Made by a program: the position numbers and the translations under genes
The notes under the pieces: model-generated
The model's database searches: none
The model's input: the letters and a program-made list of their open reading frames with translations, nothing else
What the model was told of the DNA's origin: nothing
Shown: positions 1 through 7,650 of the stretch, piece after piece
How the letters are laid out: each line of letters opens with the position of its first letter
How positions within the stretch are numbered: the stretch's first letter is position 1
NCBI RefSeq assembly: GCF_009451885.1
Contig: NZ_WIAO01000007.1
Location: 62,001 to 126,000 of the forward strand
Origin: Glycomyces albidus
Lineage (GTDB): Bacteria; Actinomycetota; Actinomycetes; Mycobacteriales; Micromonosporaceae
Length of the DNA: 64,000 bases
Reading direction: 5' to 3'

Positions 1-48
1 TGATGCGCGTCGTGTGCGGGTTGCGTGTGCTGTTGCGTTGGTGTGCAT
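1..48 (-). CDS. N-terminus of a gene running off the left edge
   Basis: Only the first 16 codons are inside the window (ATG at 48-46, reading MHTNATAHATRTRRAS). The start is supported by a strong Shine-Dalgarno on the minus strand (AAGGAGG, about 53-60 on the plus strand), 6-7 bases before the ATG. The residues seen are polar and Thr/Ala/Arg-rich and do not form a signal peptide. I do not recognise the product. The whole 49-508 stretch upstream could hold its promoter. Confidence 0.45.
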   Translation of the reverse strand, partial: MHTNATAHATRTRRAS

Positions 49-508
49 GGATTTCCTCCTTGCTCCTGTCCGGCGGCCCTCTCATGAGGGGGCGCCGCTT
101 TCCACCTACGCTGGCGCGGGCACAAGGCGTTCGGACGAGTTCTTGGAAGATCGATACATTGGACTCCGGCCGACGTATGGTGATCCGGTTTGCCCCCTTC
201 GCCATTCGCACGTCCGCTTCGCACGCCGTTGCGATCGGTAAGCGCCTCTTGCGCTTCTGGCCCGGCGTTCGCGAGGATCCCTTGTAGTACGAGTGAGTAG
301 TCGCGACTGAATCTCTCATTCAGCCGGCGACAGCGGCGGTGGGACACGCAGCCGCGGCGCCGGTACGGTACCGGCGCGCTCGCGGCACGGATCAGCGGTG
401 CAGCGACCGGCCGAAGCGTCAACGCGCTGGGGCGCAACGCAACAGCGCCGCCGCAGCGGGTGCTGCGACGGCATCGTCAGTGTCCTCGAACGTCACCGCA
501 TCGCGCGG
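49..508. other. gene-free stretch with a palindrome
   Basis: About 460 bases between the divergently placed left-edge gene and the 3' end of the reductase gene. Open frames here lack ribosome sites and GC-rich third positions, so I call none. Base composition at 150-320 is more AT-rich than the surroundings. The stretch contains the palindrome listed at 357-377. Nothing else was recognised. Confidence 0.5.
357..377. repeat. 21-bp palindrome GCGCCGGTAC-g-GTACCGGCGC
   Basis: Two perfect 10-base arms around a single G, downstream of the minus-strand reductase gene and upstream of the left-edge minus-strand gene. It could be an operator for the left-edge gene or part of a terminator for the reductase. 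There is no T tract, and the sequence alone does not decide. Confidence 0.4.
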
Positions 509-1120
509 TCACCGGCGGACCTTGTACCGCAGGTGCAGGACCCGTTCGCCCTGAACGACTTCGTGCGGGTCCTCGAGGAAGTGCTGTCCGTCGATGCCGC
601 CGAAGTAGCGCTTGCCCGAGCCGAACACGACCGGCACCACGTCGATCGCCACCTCGTCGATGAGTCCCGCGGCGAGCATCTGCCCGCCGACTTCGCCCGC
701 GGCGACGCTGACGACCCGGTCGCCGGCGAGGTGCTGCGCCTTGTCGACGGCGGCGGACAGGCCGTCGACGAAGTGGTACGACGCTTCGGGGTGCCAGCCT
801 TCGGGCTTGGGCCGGTGCGACACGACGACCACGTGGTCGCCGACCGGCGGGCGGCCCTCCCAGCCGTTGACCAGGTCGAAGAAGCGGCGGCCCATCACGA
901 TCACGCCGATCGAGTCCCACATCGGCCGGACGTACGCCGCCGACGCCTTCGAGACCCGGAACCCGCTCCCGCTCCCCGAGTGGTCGAACTCGGGGTCGTC
1001 GCCGCCGGTGATCGGGGTGTCCCCGCTGAAGTACCAGTCGTGAAGCGGTCCGACGTCGTCCTGCTCGTCGGCGATGAAGCCGTCAACCGACATCACGTTG
1101 TGCATGATCACTGCGCCCAC
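509..1120 (-). CDS. RibD C-terminal/dihydrofolate-reductase-like family reductase
   Basis: 203 aa. It opens with the family pattern M(H)NVMSVDGFIA (about residues 6-16), followed by a GV-IVMGRRFFD segment (about 71-80) and a late GGQMLAAGLIDEVAIDVVPV segment, as in YyaP/YwjB-type NADPH-binding reductases. These are stand-alone RibD_C domains related to DHFR, usually of unknown physiological substrate. The GTG at 1120 is preceded by GAGGAG at a normal distance; an in-frame ATG at 1105 is the alternative. No signal peptide, so cytosolic. It lies downstream of an AraC-type regulator on the same strand with a 72-base gap, so shared regulation is possible but not shown. Confidence 0.85.
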   Translation of the reverse strand: MGAVIMHNVMSVDGFIADEQDDVGPLHDWYFSGDTPITGGDDPEFDHSGSGSGFRVSKASAAYVRPMWDSIGVIVMGRRFFDLVNGWEGRPPVGDHVVVVSHRPKPEGWHPEASYHFVDGLSAAVDKAQHLAGDRVVSVAAGEVGGQMLAAGLIDEVAIDVVPVVFGSGKRYFGGIDGQHFLEDPHEVVQGERVLHLRYKVRR

Positions 1121-1192
1121 GGTCGCTCCTCGATGCTCGTGTTTGATTCGAGCCGACGGTATCGGCTCCCGGGCGGCCGGTCTTGTAGAAAA

Positions 1193-2035
1193 TCACTCGG
1201 CGGGCATCGGGCCGGCGTCGGGCGGGAAGTCCCGCGCCGCCGGCAGTCGGCGCCGCAGGGCGAGGTACTCGGACGGCGTGTGGCCGGTGAAGTCCTTGAA
1301 CTCCCTGCTGAAGTGCGCCTGGTCGTAGAATCCGGCCAGGTTCGCGAGGCCGGCCCAGTCCGCCGGGCGCAGCGCGTCGACGGAGAGGATCAGCCGCGCG
1401 AACCGGTAGATCCGGGCCACCCGCTTCGGCGTGACCCCGACATGGCGCCTGAACTGCGCGGTCAGGTGGTTGGGGCTGACTCCCGCCGCCTCGGCGAGCC
1501 CGGCGATCGGGAGCGCGCCGAACTCGGTCTCGAGGCGGAGGCCGGTGTGTCGGACCAGGTCGAGCCCTTGCGGCGGCGCTTCGGCGAGCCGTGCCCGCAG
1601 TTCCTCCTCCAGCGCCCGCAGCGCGTCGTCGGGGGACGCGGCGCCGCCGACCCGGTTGCGGATGCGGTCCAGCGAGCGCCGCCAGACGGCGTCGACCGGC
1701 ACCCAGCGGTCCCGCAGCTCGTCCGCGGGCAGGCCGGCGAACGGCGACATCCCCCACGGCTTGAAGTGGACGCCGACCAGGTGTACGAACGCGGGGTATT
1801 CGACGGTGAAGCGCCTGGTCCACAATCCCATGAACCAGCCGTCGGCCATCGTCGCCGGCGGGACCGCCGGGTCGGAGTCGCACAGCCTGGCCGGTCCGCC
1901 CAGGTTGAGGAACAGGTGCGCCGAGGGCATCGGCGGGACGTTCACGCGGTGGTGCCGCGGCGTGCCGATGAGGCAGTAGAGGTCGTCGATGTACCGGTCG
2001 AGCGGCGGCGCCGGTACGCGGGCGACGTAATCCAT
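1193..2035 (-). CDS. AraC-family transcriptional regulator
   Basis: 280 aa. The N-terminal half is a ligand-binding-like domain with a conserved HLFLNLGGPARL segment (about 40-51) and FKPWGMSPFAGLPADEL (about 93-109), typical of the actinobacterial DUF6597/AraC group. The C-terminal half has two helix-turn-helices: GLAEAAGVSPNHLTAQFRRHVG and the conserved FYDQAHFSREFKDFTGHTPSEYL. Cytosolic DNA-binding protein. The effector is unknown. Its position just upstream of the reductase gene (72-base gap, same strand) makes that gene one candidate target. Confidence 0.9.
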   Translation of the reverse strand: MDYVARVPAPPLDRYIDDLYCLIGTPRHHRVNVPPMPSAHLFLNLGGPARLCDSDPAVPPATMADGWFMGLWTRRFTVEYPAFVHLVGVHFKPWGMSPFAGLPADELRDRWVPVDAVWRRSLDRIRNRVGGAASPDDALRALEEELRARLAEAPPQGLDLVRHTGLRLETEFGALPIAGLAEAAGVSPNHLTAQFRRHVGVTPKRVARIYRFARLILSVDALRPADWAGLANLAGFYDQAHFSREFKDFTGHTPSEYLALRRRLPAARDFPPDAGPMPAE

Positions 2036-2162
2036 GGCTCCAGTGTCACCGCCGGCGACGCCGATGCGCAGCCTGGTCAGCGGTTTGCACCGGGCCGTCG
2101 GCGGCGACCCGTGCTCGGACGCGGAGGCGCGGCGCCGGTCGAGTGCTCCGCGTCCGAGCGGG

Positions 2163-3071
2163 TCAGAAGGTGATCAGGAGGGTCGCCGTCTGGTTTCGGC
2201 GGCGGTCGGCGTCGGTGGTGTTGGGGTAGGGCGGGTCGTCGTCGCCGCTGGTCGCGATGGCGATCTCGTCGAGCGGGAGCGCGCCTTGGGCGGCGAGGGA
2301 CTCCGCGGCGGCCAGGGCGCGGGCCAGGCCGAGTTCGGTGTTGTCGGCGTATCGGCTGCCCTCGCCGGTGGGGATGTCGTTGGTGTGCCCGACGACGGTG
2401 ACCCGGGCGCCTTCGAGTCCGGCGATGCGCGCGGCGGCGTCGGCGAGCACGTCCTGCGCGGATTCGGGCAGGTCGGTCCCGCCGTCGGGGAAGATCGCCT
2501 CGTCGAAGGTGACCGTGACGCCGGCGCCGTCGATCCCGGTGGTCCAGCGGGGGTCTTCCAGCGCCGCTTGGACGGTGCTCAGTGCCGCCTCGGGGTTCTC
2601 GCTCGGAGTCGCCTCCGGTTCGGCGGGGGACCGCAGGGCGTCGAGTTCGTCGGCGAGCCGGTCGAGTTCGGCGGCGACGTCCTGGTCGCTCGACGGCTCC
2701 GGCGGCGCCGGCACGAGCGCTTCGCCGGCCACCGCTCCGGCACCCGCCACGAGCAGCACGGCCACTCCGAGACCGACGCCCCGGGCCGTGCGCCCGCGGG
2801 AGCCGGACCAGATCCGGTGGATGCGGCGGCGGCCCTCCCGCGCGCCGGCGTGGTCGCCGTCGAGCGCCTGGACGCGGGCCCAGCACGCGTCGGCGGCGGC
2901 GAGGTCGCCCTGCTGCGCGTGGATGCGGGCGAGCAGGTCGAGCGCGGCGACGTCCTCTCCGAGCCCGGCGAGGGCGCGGCGGGCGTCGTCGTAGCGCCCG
3001 GCCCGGGCGAGCCCGGTCGCCTCGGCGAGGGCCGATCGGGCGGCATGGCGGTTCGCGGTCCCGGTGCTCAT
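2163..3071 (-). CDS. TPR-membrane-OmpA-like protein, last gene of the Hsp70 operon
   Basis: 302 aa. Residues 1-90 form two TPR-like helical pairs (repeated A-x-A-L-A-x-A patterns). A single membrane segment (GVGLGVAVLLVAGAGAVAG) sits near residues 103-121, then an acidic linker and an OmpA-like C-terminus: VTVTFDEAIFPDGG, VTVVGHTND and DADRRRN, with positions equivalent to the peptidoglycan-contacting D and R. Predicted topology is TPR inside and OmpA-like domain outside. Its ATG overlaps the Hsp70 stop by 4 bases (ATGA), so the two are translationally coupled. In the family, OmpA-like domains bind the wall peptide; here that is inferred. It may link the cytosolic chaperone set to the envelope. 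Confidence 0.8.
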   Translation of the reverse strand: MSTGTANRHAARSALAEATGLARAGRYDDARRALAGLGEDVAALDLLARIHAQQGDLAAADACWARVQALDGDHAGAREGRRRIHRIWSGSRGRTARGVGLGVAVLLVAGAGAVAGEALVPAPPEPSSDQDVAAELDRLADELDALRSPAEPEATPSENPEAALSTVQAALEDPRWTTGIDGAGVTVTFDEAIFPDGGTDLPESAQDVLADAAARIAGLEGARVTVVGHTNDIPTGEGSRYADNTELGLARALAAAESLAAQGALPLDEIAIATSGDDDPPYPNTTDADRRRNQTATLLITF

Positions 3072-5587
3072 CGCCGGTCACCCCCGCGGACGGTGCTGGC
3101 CTGGCCCTCGAGGTCGAGTCCGGAGCCCTCGTCGGGCAGGTGGGAGCGCAGCTTCGCGTTCACGGCCGCCAGCTGGTGGACGGTGCCGTCGTTGATCGAG
3201 CGGCGGCCTTCGGCGAGCAGGCGCTGCACCTGCGGGCTCGGGTGGTCGGCCAGGTCGTGCTCCAAGGACGCGAAGACCACCACCGGGAGCCGTCCGCTCT
3301 CGTCGAGCACGCGCACGGCGATCGTCCGGAGCTCGTCGGTCTGCCTGCGGATGAGCGCCTGGTCGCGCTCCTCGACGGCCGCGTCCAGTTCCGCCTCGGC
3401 CCGGCGCAGGTCGGCGCGGTGCTCGGCCTGCCCGGCCTGCTGGACGATCTCCTTGGCCATGCTCAGCGACTCCTTGGCCTCCTCGATGATCTGCGGGAGC
3501 TCCAGGTGCTCCTCGACCCCGTCGAGGACGGTCTGGGCCTCACGCAGCCGCACCAGGCAGGTCGCGGTGGCGTCGGGGTCGATCTCGGCCTGCCGCAGCA
3601 GTCGATCCACTTCGGACAGGGTGTCCTGCGAGTCGAACCGGTCCAGCAGCGCACGGGCCTCGGGCGCGTCGACCTCGGAGGCGCGCTCGCGCAGGTCGTC
3701 GTAGCGGTGCTCGAGTTCGGCGCGGTCGGCGCGCAGATCGGCGAGGCCGGGCGCGGTCGACCTGGCGAGGTCGACGTCGATCTCGATCTCCTCGTCGAGG
3801 ATCGGCACGTACGCCTCGGCGGTGGCCCGGAAGCTGGTGTCGATGCTGACGGTCACCTCGACCTCGCTGCCGGCCGGGACGTCGCGCCTGACCTCGGCGG
3901 GCCGCAGTTCGAGCCGGCCGATGACGGTGTTGCGGTCGACCCGCGGGTGCTCCCCGGACACCAGGGGCACCCGGATGAGGCCGGTCCCGGCGTGCTTGTT
4001 CACGGCCACGGTGGTGAACGTGACGGTCCGCTTGCGCGCGGGCAGCTCGGTGCCCTTGGCCAGCACCGTCTCGATCGAGTTGTCGGAGAGGCCGATGCCG
4101 ATGGAGTGGCTCAGGGTCGGGGCCGCCCCGATGAGGCCCGTGTGGCGGTAGGTCAGGCTCGTCGGATCGGTCGCCACGGGCGTGCCATGCCGGTCGCGCA
4201 GCACGATCGCGAACGTGTTCTTGGTGTTCTCCTCGGCGCGCAGCCGCAGGGTGAAGCCGCCGTCGGGGCGCAGCGCGACGGTGCCGCTGGTCCACGGCGG
4301 CTTCGACTCCCGGTTGGCGAACTCGACGGTGCAGCCCGTCCAGTCCTGGACGGCGTCGTCCCGTGCGCGGCCGCCCACGAGCGGGTCGGTGTCCTGGCCG
4401 ACCGCCGCGTACTCCAGCTCGAGGGCCGCCGTCCCGGGGGCCGCTGTCGGCTTGGATTTGAGCGACCTGGGGATCCGCTGCGTGCCCGCGAAGATGGCCG
4501 CCCCGCGGGCGACGACCGTGACCGGGTCGAGGGAGTGGTCGAGCGGGATGCCGAGGCCCTCGGTCGGATCGGCGAGCATCTCCCGCAGCACGGGTGACTG
4601 GGACATGCCGCCGACGAGGAGGACGCGTTCGATGTCGCCGGCCTTGGTGCGGCTCTCGGCGAGCGCGCGGCGGCACAGCGCGATCGAGGTCTCGACCAGC
4701 GGGCGCGTGACGGCTTCGACGTCGGCCCGGGTGAGCTCGTGGTGGAAGTCGACGAGTTCGCCGTCCTCGCGGCGCAGGTCGACCAGGACGTCCGTCGCCT
4801 CCGATTGCGACAGTTCGATCTTGGCGTTCTCGGCCGCGGCCTTGAGCTTCGCGATGTTGCCCGCCGCGCGGCGGTTGTCCCGGGACAGGTTCCGCAGGCC
4901 GTACTCCCGTTCGGCCTTGGGGATCAGGATCTCCTCCACCAGCGCCCAGTCGGCCCGCTTGCCGCCCAGGAAGTTGTCGCCCGCGTGGTTGACGACCGTG
5001 AACTCGCCGTCCTCGATCTTCACCACCGCGGCGTCGAAGGTGCCGCCGCCGAAGTCGTAGACGAGCCAGAACGCCTTGGACGGCGCATCCCGGACGCTGT
5101 AGGCCCAGGCCGCCGCGGTCGGCTCCTGCAGCAGCGGCGCGAACTCGAGCCCGGCGAGGGCGGCGGCCCGGCTGGTGGCGTCGCACTGGTCGAGCGAGAA
5201 CGCGGCGGGGACGGTGATGACGGCGGCCTCGATGGACTCGCCGGTCCCGGCCGTCACGTTGCCGCGCAGCGACTTGAGGACTTCGGCCGAGAGGTCCTCG
5301 GGTGTCATCGAGCGACCGGAGGCCTTGAACCGCATGTGCTCGCCGCGCTCGCCCATGCGCAGCTTGAACTCGGCGCAGGCGTTGTCGGGGTCGGCCTCCA
5401 CCCGGGCTCGGGCGGCGTCGCCGACGTGGACGTTGCCCGATGCGCTCATGTAGACCGCCGAGGGCGTGAACTCCCGCTGGCGGTTGTTGCGGATGACGAC
5501 CGCGTCGGCCCCTTCGGCCTTCGCGATCGCGCTGTTGGTGGTGCCCAGGTCGATCCCGAAGTCGACGGTTTCACGCTGCGTCGCCAT
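3068..5587 (-). CDS. Long Hsp70 (DnaK-like) chaperone
   Basis: 839 aa, about 200 longer than housekeeping DnaK. The ATPase domain is intact: phosphate-1 loop DLGTTNS at 13-19, phosphate-2 YDFGGGTFD at 177-185, and adenosine motif VLLVGGMSQSP at 322-332. The canonical DVTPLSLG linker is absent. A roughly 100-residue insert follows the ATPase domain before a beta domain (TGLIGAAPTLSHSIGIGL onwards) and a long helical C-terminus (about 620-810) rich in Glu/Arg heptads. No EEVD-type tail. The ATG overlaps the GrpE-like gene by 17 bases. Given its divergence and operon, it is probably a specialised partner of the neighbouring kinase and J-like proteins rather than the general DnaK. Confidence 0.9.
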   Translation of the reverse strand: MATQRETVDFGIDLGTTNSAIAKAEGADAVVIRNNRQREFTPSAVYMSASGNVHVGDAARARVEADPDNACAEFKLRMGERGEHMRFKASGRSMTPEDLSAEVLKSLRGNVTAGTGESIEAAVITVPAAFSLDQCDATSRAAALAGLEFAPLLQEPTAAAWAYSVRDAPSKAFWLVYDFGGGTFDAAVVKIEDGEFTVVNHAGDNFLGGKRADWALVEEILIPKAEREYGLRNLSRDNRRAAGNIAKLKAAAENAKIELSQSEATDVLVDLRREDGELVDFHHELTRADVEAVTRPLVETSIALCRRALAESRTKAGDIERVLLVGGMSQSPVLREMLADPTEGLGIPLDHSLDPVTVVARGAAIFAGTQRIPRSLKSKPTAAPGTAALELEYAAVGQDTDPLVGGRARDDAVQDWTGCTVEFANRESKPPWTSGTVALRPDGGFTLRLRAEENTKNTFAIVLRDRHGTPVATDPTSLTYRHTGLIGAAPTLSHSIGIGLSDNSIETVLAKGTELPARKRTVTFTTVAVNKHAGTGLIRVPLVSGEHPRVDRNTVIGRLELRPAEVRRDVPAGSEVEVTVSIDTSFRATAEAYVPILDEEIEIDVDLARSTAPGLADLRADRAELEHRYDDLRERASEVDAPEARALLDRFDSQDTLSEVDRLLRQAEIDPDATATCLVRLREAQTVLDGVEEHLELPQIIEEAKESLSMAKEIVQQAGQAEHRADLRRAEAELDAAVEERDQALIRRQTDELRTIAVRVLDESGRLPVVVFASLEHDLADHPSPQVQRLLAEGRRSINDGTVHQLAAVNAKLRSHLPDEGSGLDLEGQASTVRGGDRR

Positions 5588-6080
5588 GTGCGGCCTCCTT
5601 GCTCGGTATTGCCACGATCACTTGCCCGGTCTGGATGCGCCGGCCGTCGCGGTACACGGACGGCCGGATCGTTTCGAGGACTTGCTGTTCGAGGACGTTC
5701 GGGTCGTCCTGATAGGTCAGGACGTCCAGGTCGAGTCCGGCGTCGAACCGCATGCCGTCGTGCCCTTGCGCCTCGATGCCGGCCTCCTGCAACCGGTCCC
5801 AGGCGGCGTCGAGGTGGCGGCCCGCCTGCCGCTGCGAACGGGGAACCTCGGCGGTGCCGCCCCGGTCGCCGATCTTGCGGCTCGTGCGCCACAGCTCGGT
5901 GACGATGTCGGCCACGGCCCGGTCGGTGAGGCCGGCCGGGTCCGGGACCGGCTCCGGTGGTGCGGCGGCCGCCGGCTCCGGTTCGGGTGCCGCCGCCGGG
6001 ACGGGCGGCCCGATGCGGAATTCGGCCGGGAAGCGGCGCTGCCGCAGCCGGGCGCCGATCCCGTTCACGTTCGCGGTCAC
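5571..6080 (-). CDS. Small GrpE-like nucleotide-exchange factor candidate
   Basis: 169 aa from a GTG that overlaps the preceding stop (GTGA, 6077-6080). After a Pro/Ala/Glu-rich stretch (about 24-48) comes a short helix, and then a C-terminal module (about 105-160) that resembles the GrpE beta-wing: GMRFDAGLDLDVLTYQ, ETIRPSVYRDGRRIQTG and QVIVAIP. This matches the GrpE order F-D-P / V-x-R-P-G-Y / G-x-V-x-R-P-A-x-V-x-V. The long N-terminal coiled coil of true GrpE is missing. The location directly before Hsp70 supports an exchange-factor role. The assignment is by pattern only and needs a profile search or fold prediction. Confidence 0.6.
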   Translation of the reverse strand: MTANVNGIGARLRQRRFPAEFRIGPPVPAAAPEPEPAAAAPPEPVPDPAGLTDRAVADIVTELWRTSRKIGDRGGTAEVPRSQRQAGRHLDAAWDRLQEAGIEAQGHDGMRFDAGLDLDVLTYQDDPNVLEQQVLETIRPSVYRDGRRIQTGQVIVAIPSKEAAHGDAA

Positions 6081-7642
6081 GCTGCTTCCTCTCGTTTCTT
6101 GGCCCAGGAGCGGAGGTACTCGCGGCGCAGCACCAGGCATACGGTCGCGATCGAGGCGGCCACGGCGCCCACGTAGACGCCCGGCAGCGCGCCCGCGATC
6201 ATGGCGGTGAGCAGGGCCGGCAGCCCGACCAGTGCGACCACGCGGTAGATCCGGGCGGCCTCGCTGAGGGGGACGCGCCCTCCGAAGACCCGCTCCCATG
6301 TGGCGGGGTCGTGGCCGACCAGGTGGGCGCTCAACGGCACCAGCGGGATCCACAGGAAGGTCAGGTACAGGGTCGCGATGTGGGTCTGGACCGACGATCC
6401 GGGCTCGGACCGCTCGTCCCGGTTGCCGTACTGGTGCGCGCCGATGAAGAAGATGCAGCCGGGATTGCTGTTGTAGGGCTTGGAGGCCAGGCGCCGGGGG
6501 TCGTCGAGGATCTTCTTCAGGGCCGCTTCGCGGTCCGGGTCGGTGGTCAACCGGTGCCAGGCCCGCAGTCGCGCGGCGGCCGCGTCGATCCTGCCGCGGT
6601 CGAGGAGCGGCTGGACCTCGCGGATCAGCGGTTCGCTCTCGACGACCGCGAGGTTCTCGTCGATGAGCTCGATCGTGGCCTTGGCGACGGCGACCTTGCG
6701 CGCCACCTGGAGGACGCGTGCGATGCCGGTGCCTTTGCGCCGCTGGTTGAAGTAGCCGACGGCGCAGCGGTTGGCGGTCTTCGCGACCTCCTCGCGGCAG
6801 GCGCGGTTGAGCGGGTCGTCGAAGCCCATCAAAGCCTCGACGACCCGGATCGGCTCGGCCGTCTCGAGCAGGAGGGTCCGGGCCGCTTTGAGGCCCTGCG
6901 AGTCGGACGCCTCCTTCGCGGTCTCGCAGGCGGTCTTGATGCGGGTCTCGGGGCCGTGGACCGCGTTCCTCGCGGCCTTGCGCACCAGGTCCTTCCCGAA
7001 CGGCGACTCGTTCAGCACGCGCATGTGGCGCTCGGCCGCCGCGGTGCGGCGGTCGGCGGCGGCGCTCGCCGCGAGGGCGAGGCTGACGCCGAGGAGGTGC
7101 TCGGGGAGGCGTTCGCGCAGCGCCCGGACGGCGGCCAGCGTCAGGCGCGGATCGTCGATCGCACGCACCCTCGCCTTGGCCCACGTCCAGGTCGCCTCCG
7201 CGTCCAGGACCGCCGCCCAGGCGCGGAGCGCGTCGGTCCACATCGTCTCGAAGTGGTCGCCCGCCTCTTCTGCTTCCATTGCGGCGCAGTGCGTCCGCAC
7301 GGCGACGTTGTGCGGGTCGCCGGCGTCGGCGTCGGGGCGCAGCCACAGCAGTTCGTGGGTGAGGCGCAGGAGCGGGTCGCGCAGCCCTTCGAAGGCGTGG
7401 TGGAGTTCGTCGGGGTCGGCGGAGGGCGGCAGGGGCGCCGCGTCGGCGCCGGCCGGCGGTTCGAAGTACGGGTTCAGGCGCTCCTCCCGGCCGCGGCGCA
7501 CCTGGCGCGGTGAGGCGTCCCCGGGCAGGCCGGTGATCCGGAAGACGTTGCCGCGGTAGAGGGAGCGGCCGGAGAGCGATCCGAGGACGCGGTCCAGTTC
7601 GCTCTTGACCGCGTCGGTCGACAGGGGTTTGGATGTGACCAT
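6077..7642 (-). CDS. Degenerate J-domain membrane protein of the Hsp70 operon
   Basis: 521 aa. Residues about 30-110 look like a J-type helical domain (NVFRITGLPGDASPRQVRRG, then a DPLLRLTHELLWL helix), but no HPD tripeptide is present. The middle is a long helical repeat region. The C-terminus has at least two or three membrane segments: TLYLTFLWIPLVPL (about 430), VVALVGLPALLTAMIAGALPG and VGAVAASIATVCLVL. The ATG at 7642 lies 8 bases after the kinase stop and the stop overlaps the next start by 4. It probably anchors Hsp70 at the membrane. The lack of HPD means stimulation of ATP hydrolysis cannot be assumed. Confidence 0.65.
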   Translation of the reverse strand: MVTSKPLSTDAVKSELDRVLGSLSGRSLYRGNVFRITGLPGDASPRQVRRGREERLNPYFEPPAGADAAPLPPSADPDELHHAFEGLRDPLLRLTHELLWLRPDADAGDPHNVAVRTHCAAMEAEEAGDHFETMWTDALRAWAAVLDAEATWTWAKARVRAIDDPRLTLAAVRALRERLPEHLLGVSLALAASAAADRRTAAAERHMRVLNESPFGKDLVRKAARNAVHGPETRIKTACETAKEASDSQGLKAARTLLLETAEPIRVVEALMGFDDPLNRACREEVAKTANRCAVGYFNQRRKGTGIARVLQVARKVAVAKATIELIDENLAVVESEPLIREVQPLLDRGRIDAAAARLRAWHRLTTDPDREAALKKILDDPRRLASKPYNSNPGCIFFIGAHQYGNRDERSEPGSSVQTHIATLYLTFLWIPLVPLSAHLVGHDPATWERVFGGRVPLSEAARIYRVVALVGLPALLTAMIAGALPGVYVGAVAASIATVCLVLRREYLRSWAKKREEAA

Positions 7643-7650
7643 GCGGGGGA

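Noticed and set aside
3-287. Plus-strand open frames at the left end
   Set aside because: No ribosome site and no recognisable protein features; the minus-strand start at 48 has a much better translation signal.
2582-4597. 671-aa open frame antisense to Hsp70 and the TPR gene
   Set aside because: Arg/Gly/Ala-rich shadow of a high-GC gene with no ribosome site or recognisable domain; the minus-strand genes have clear motifs.
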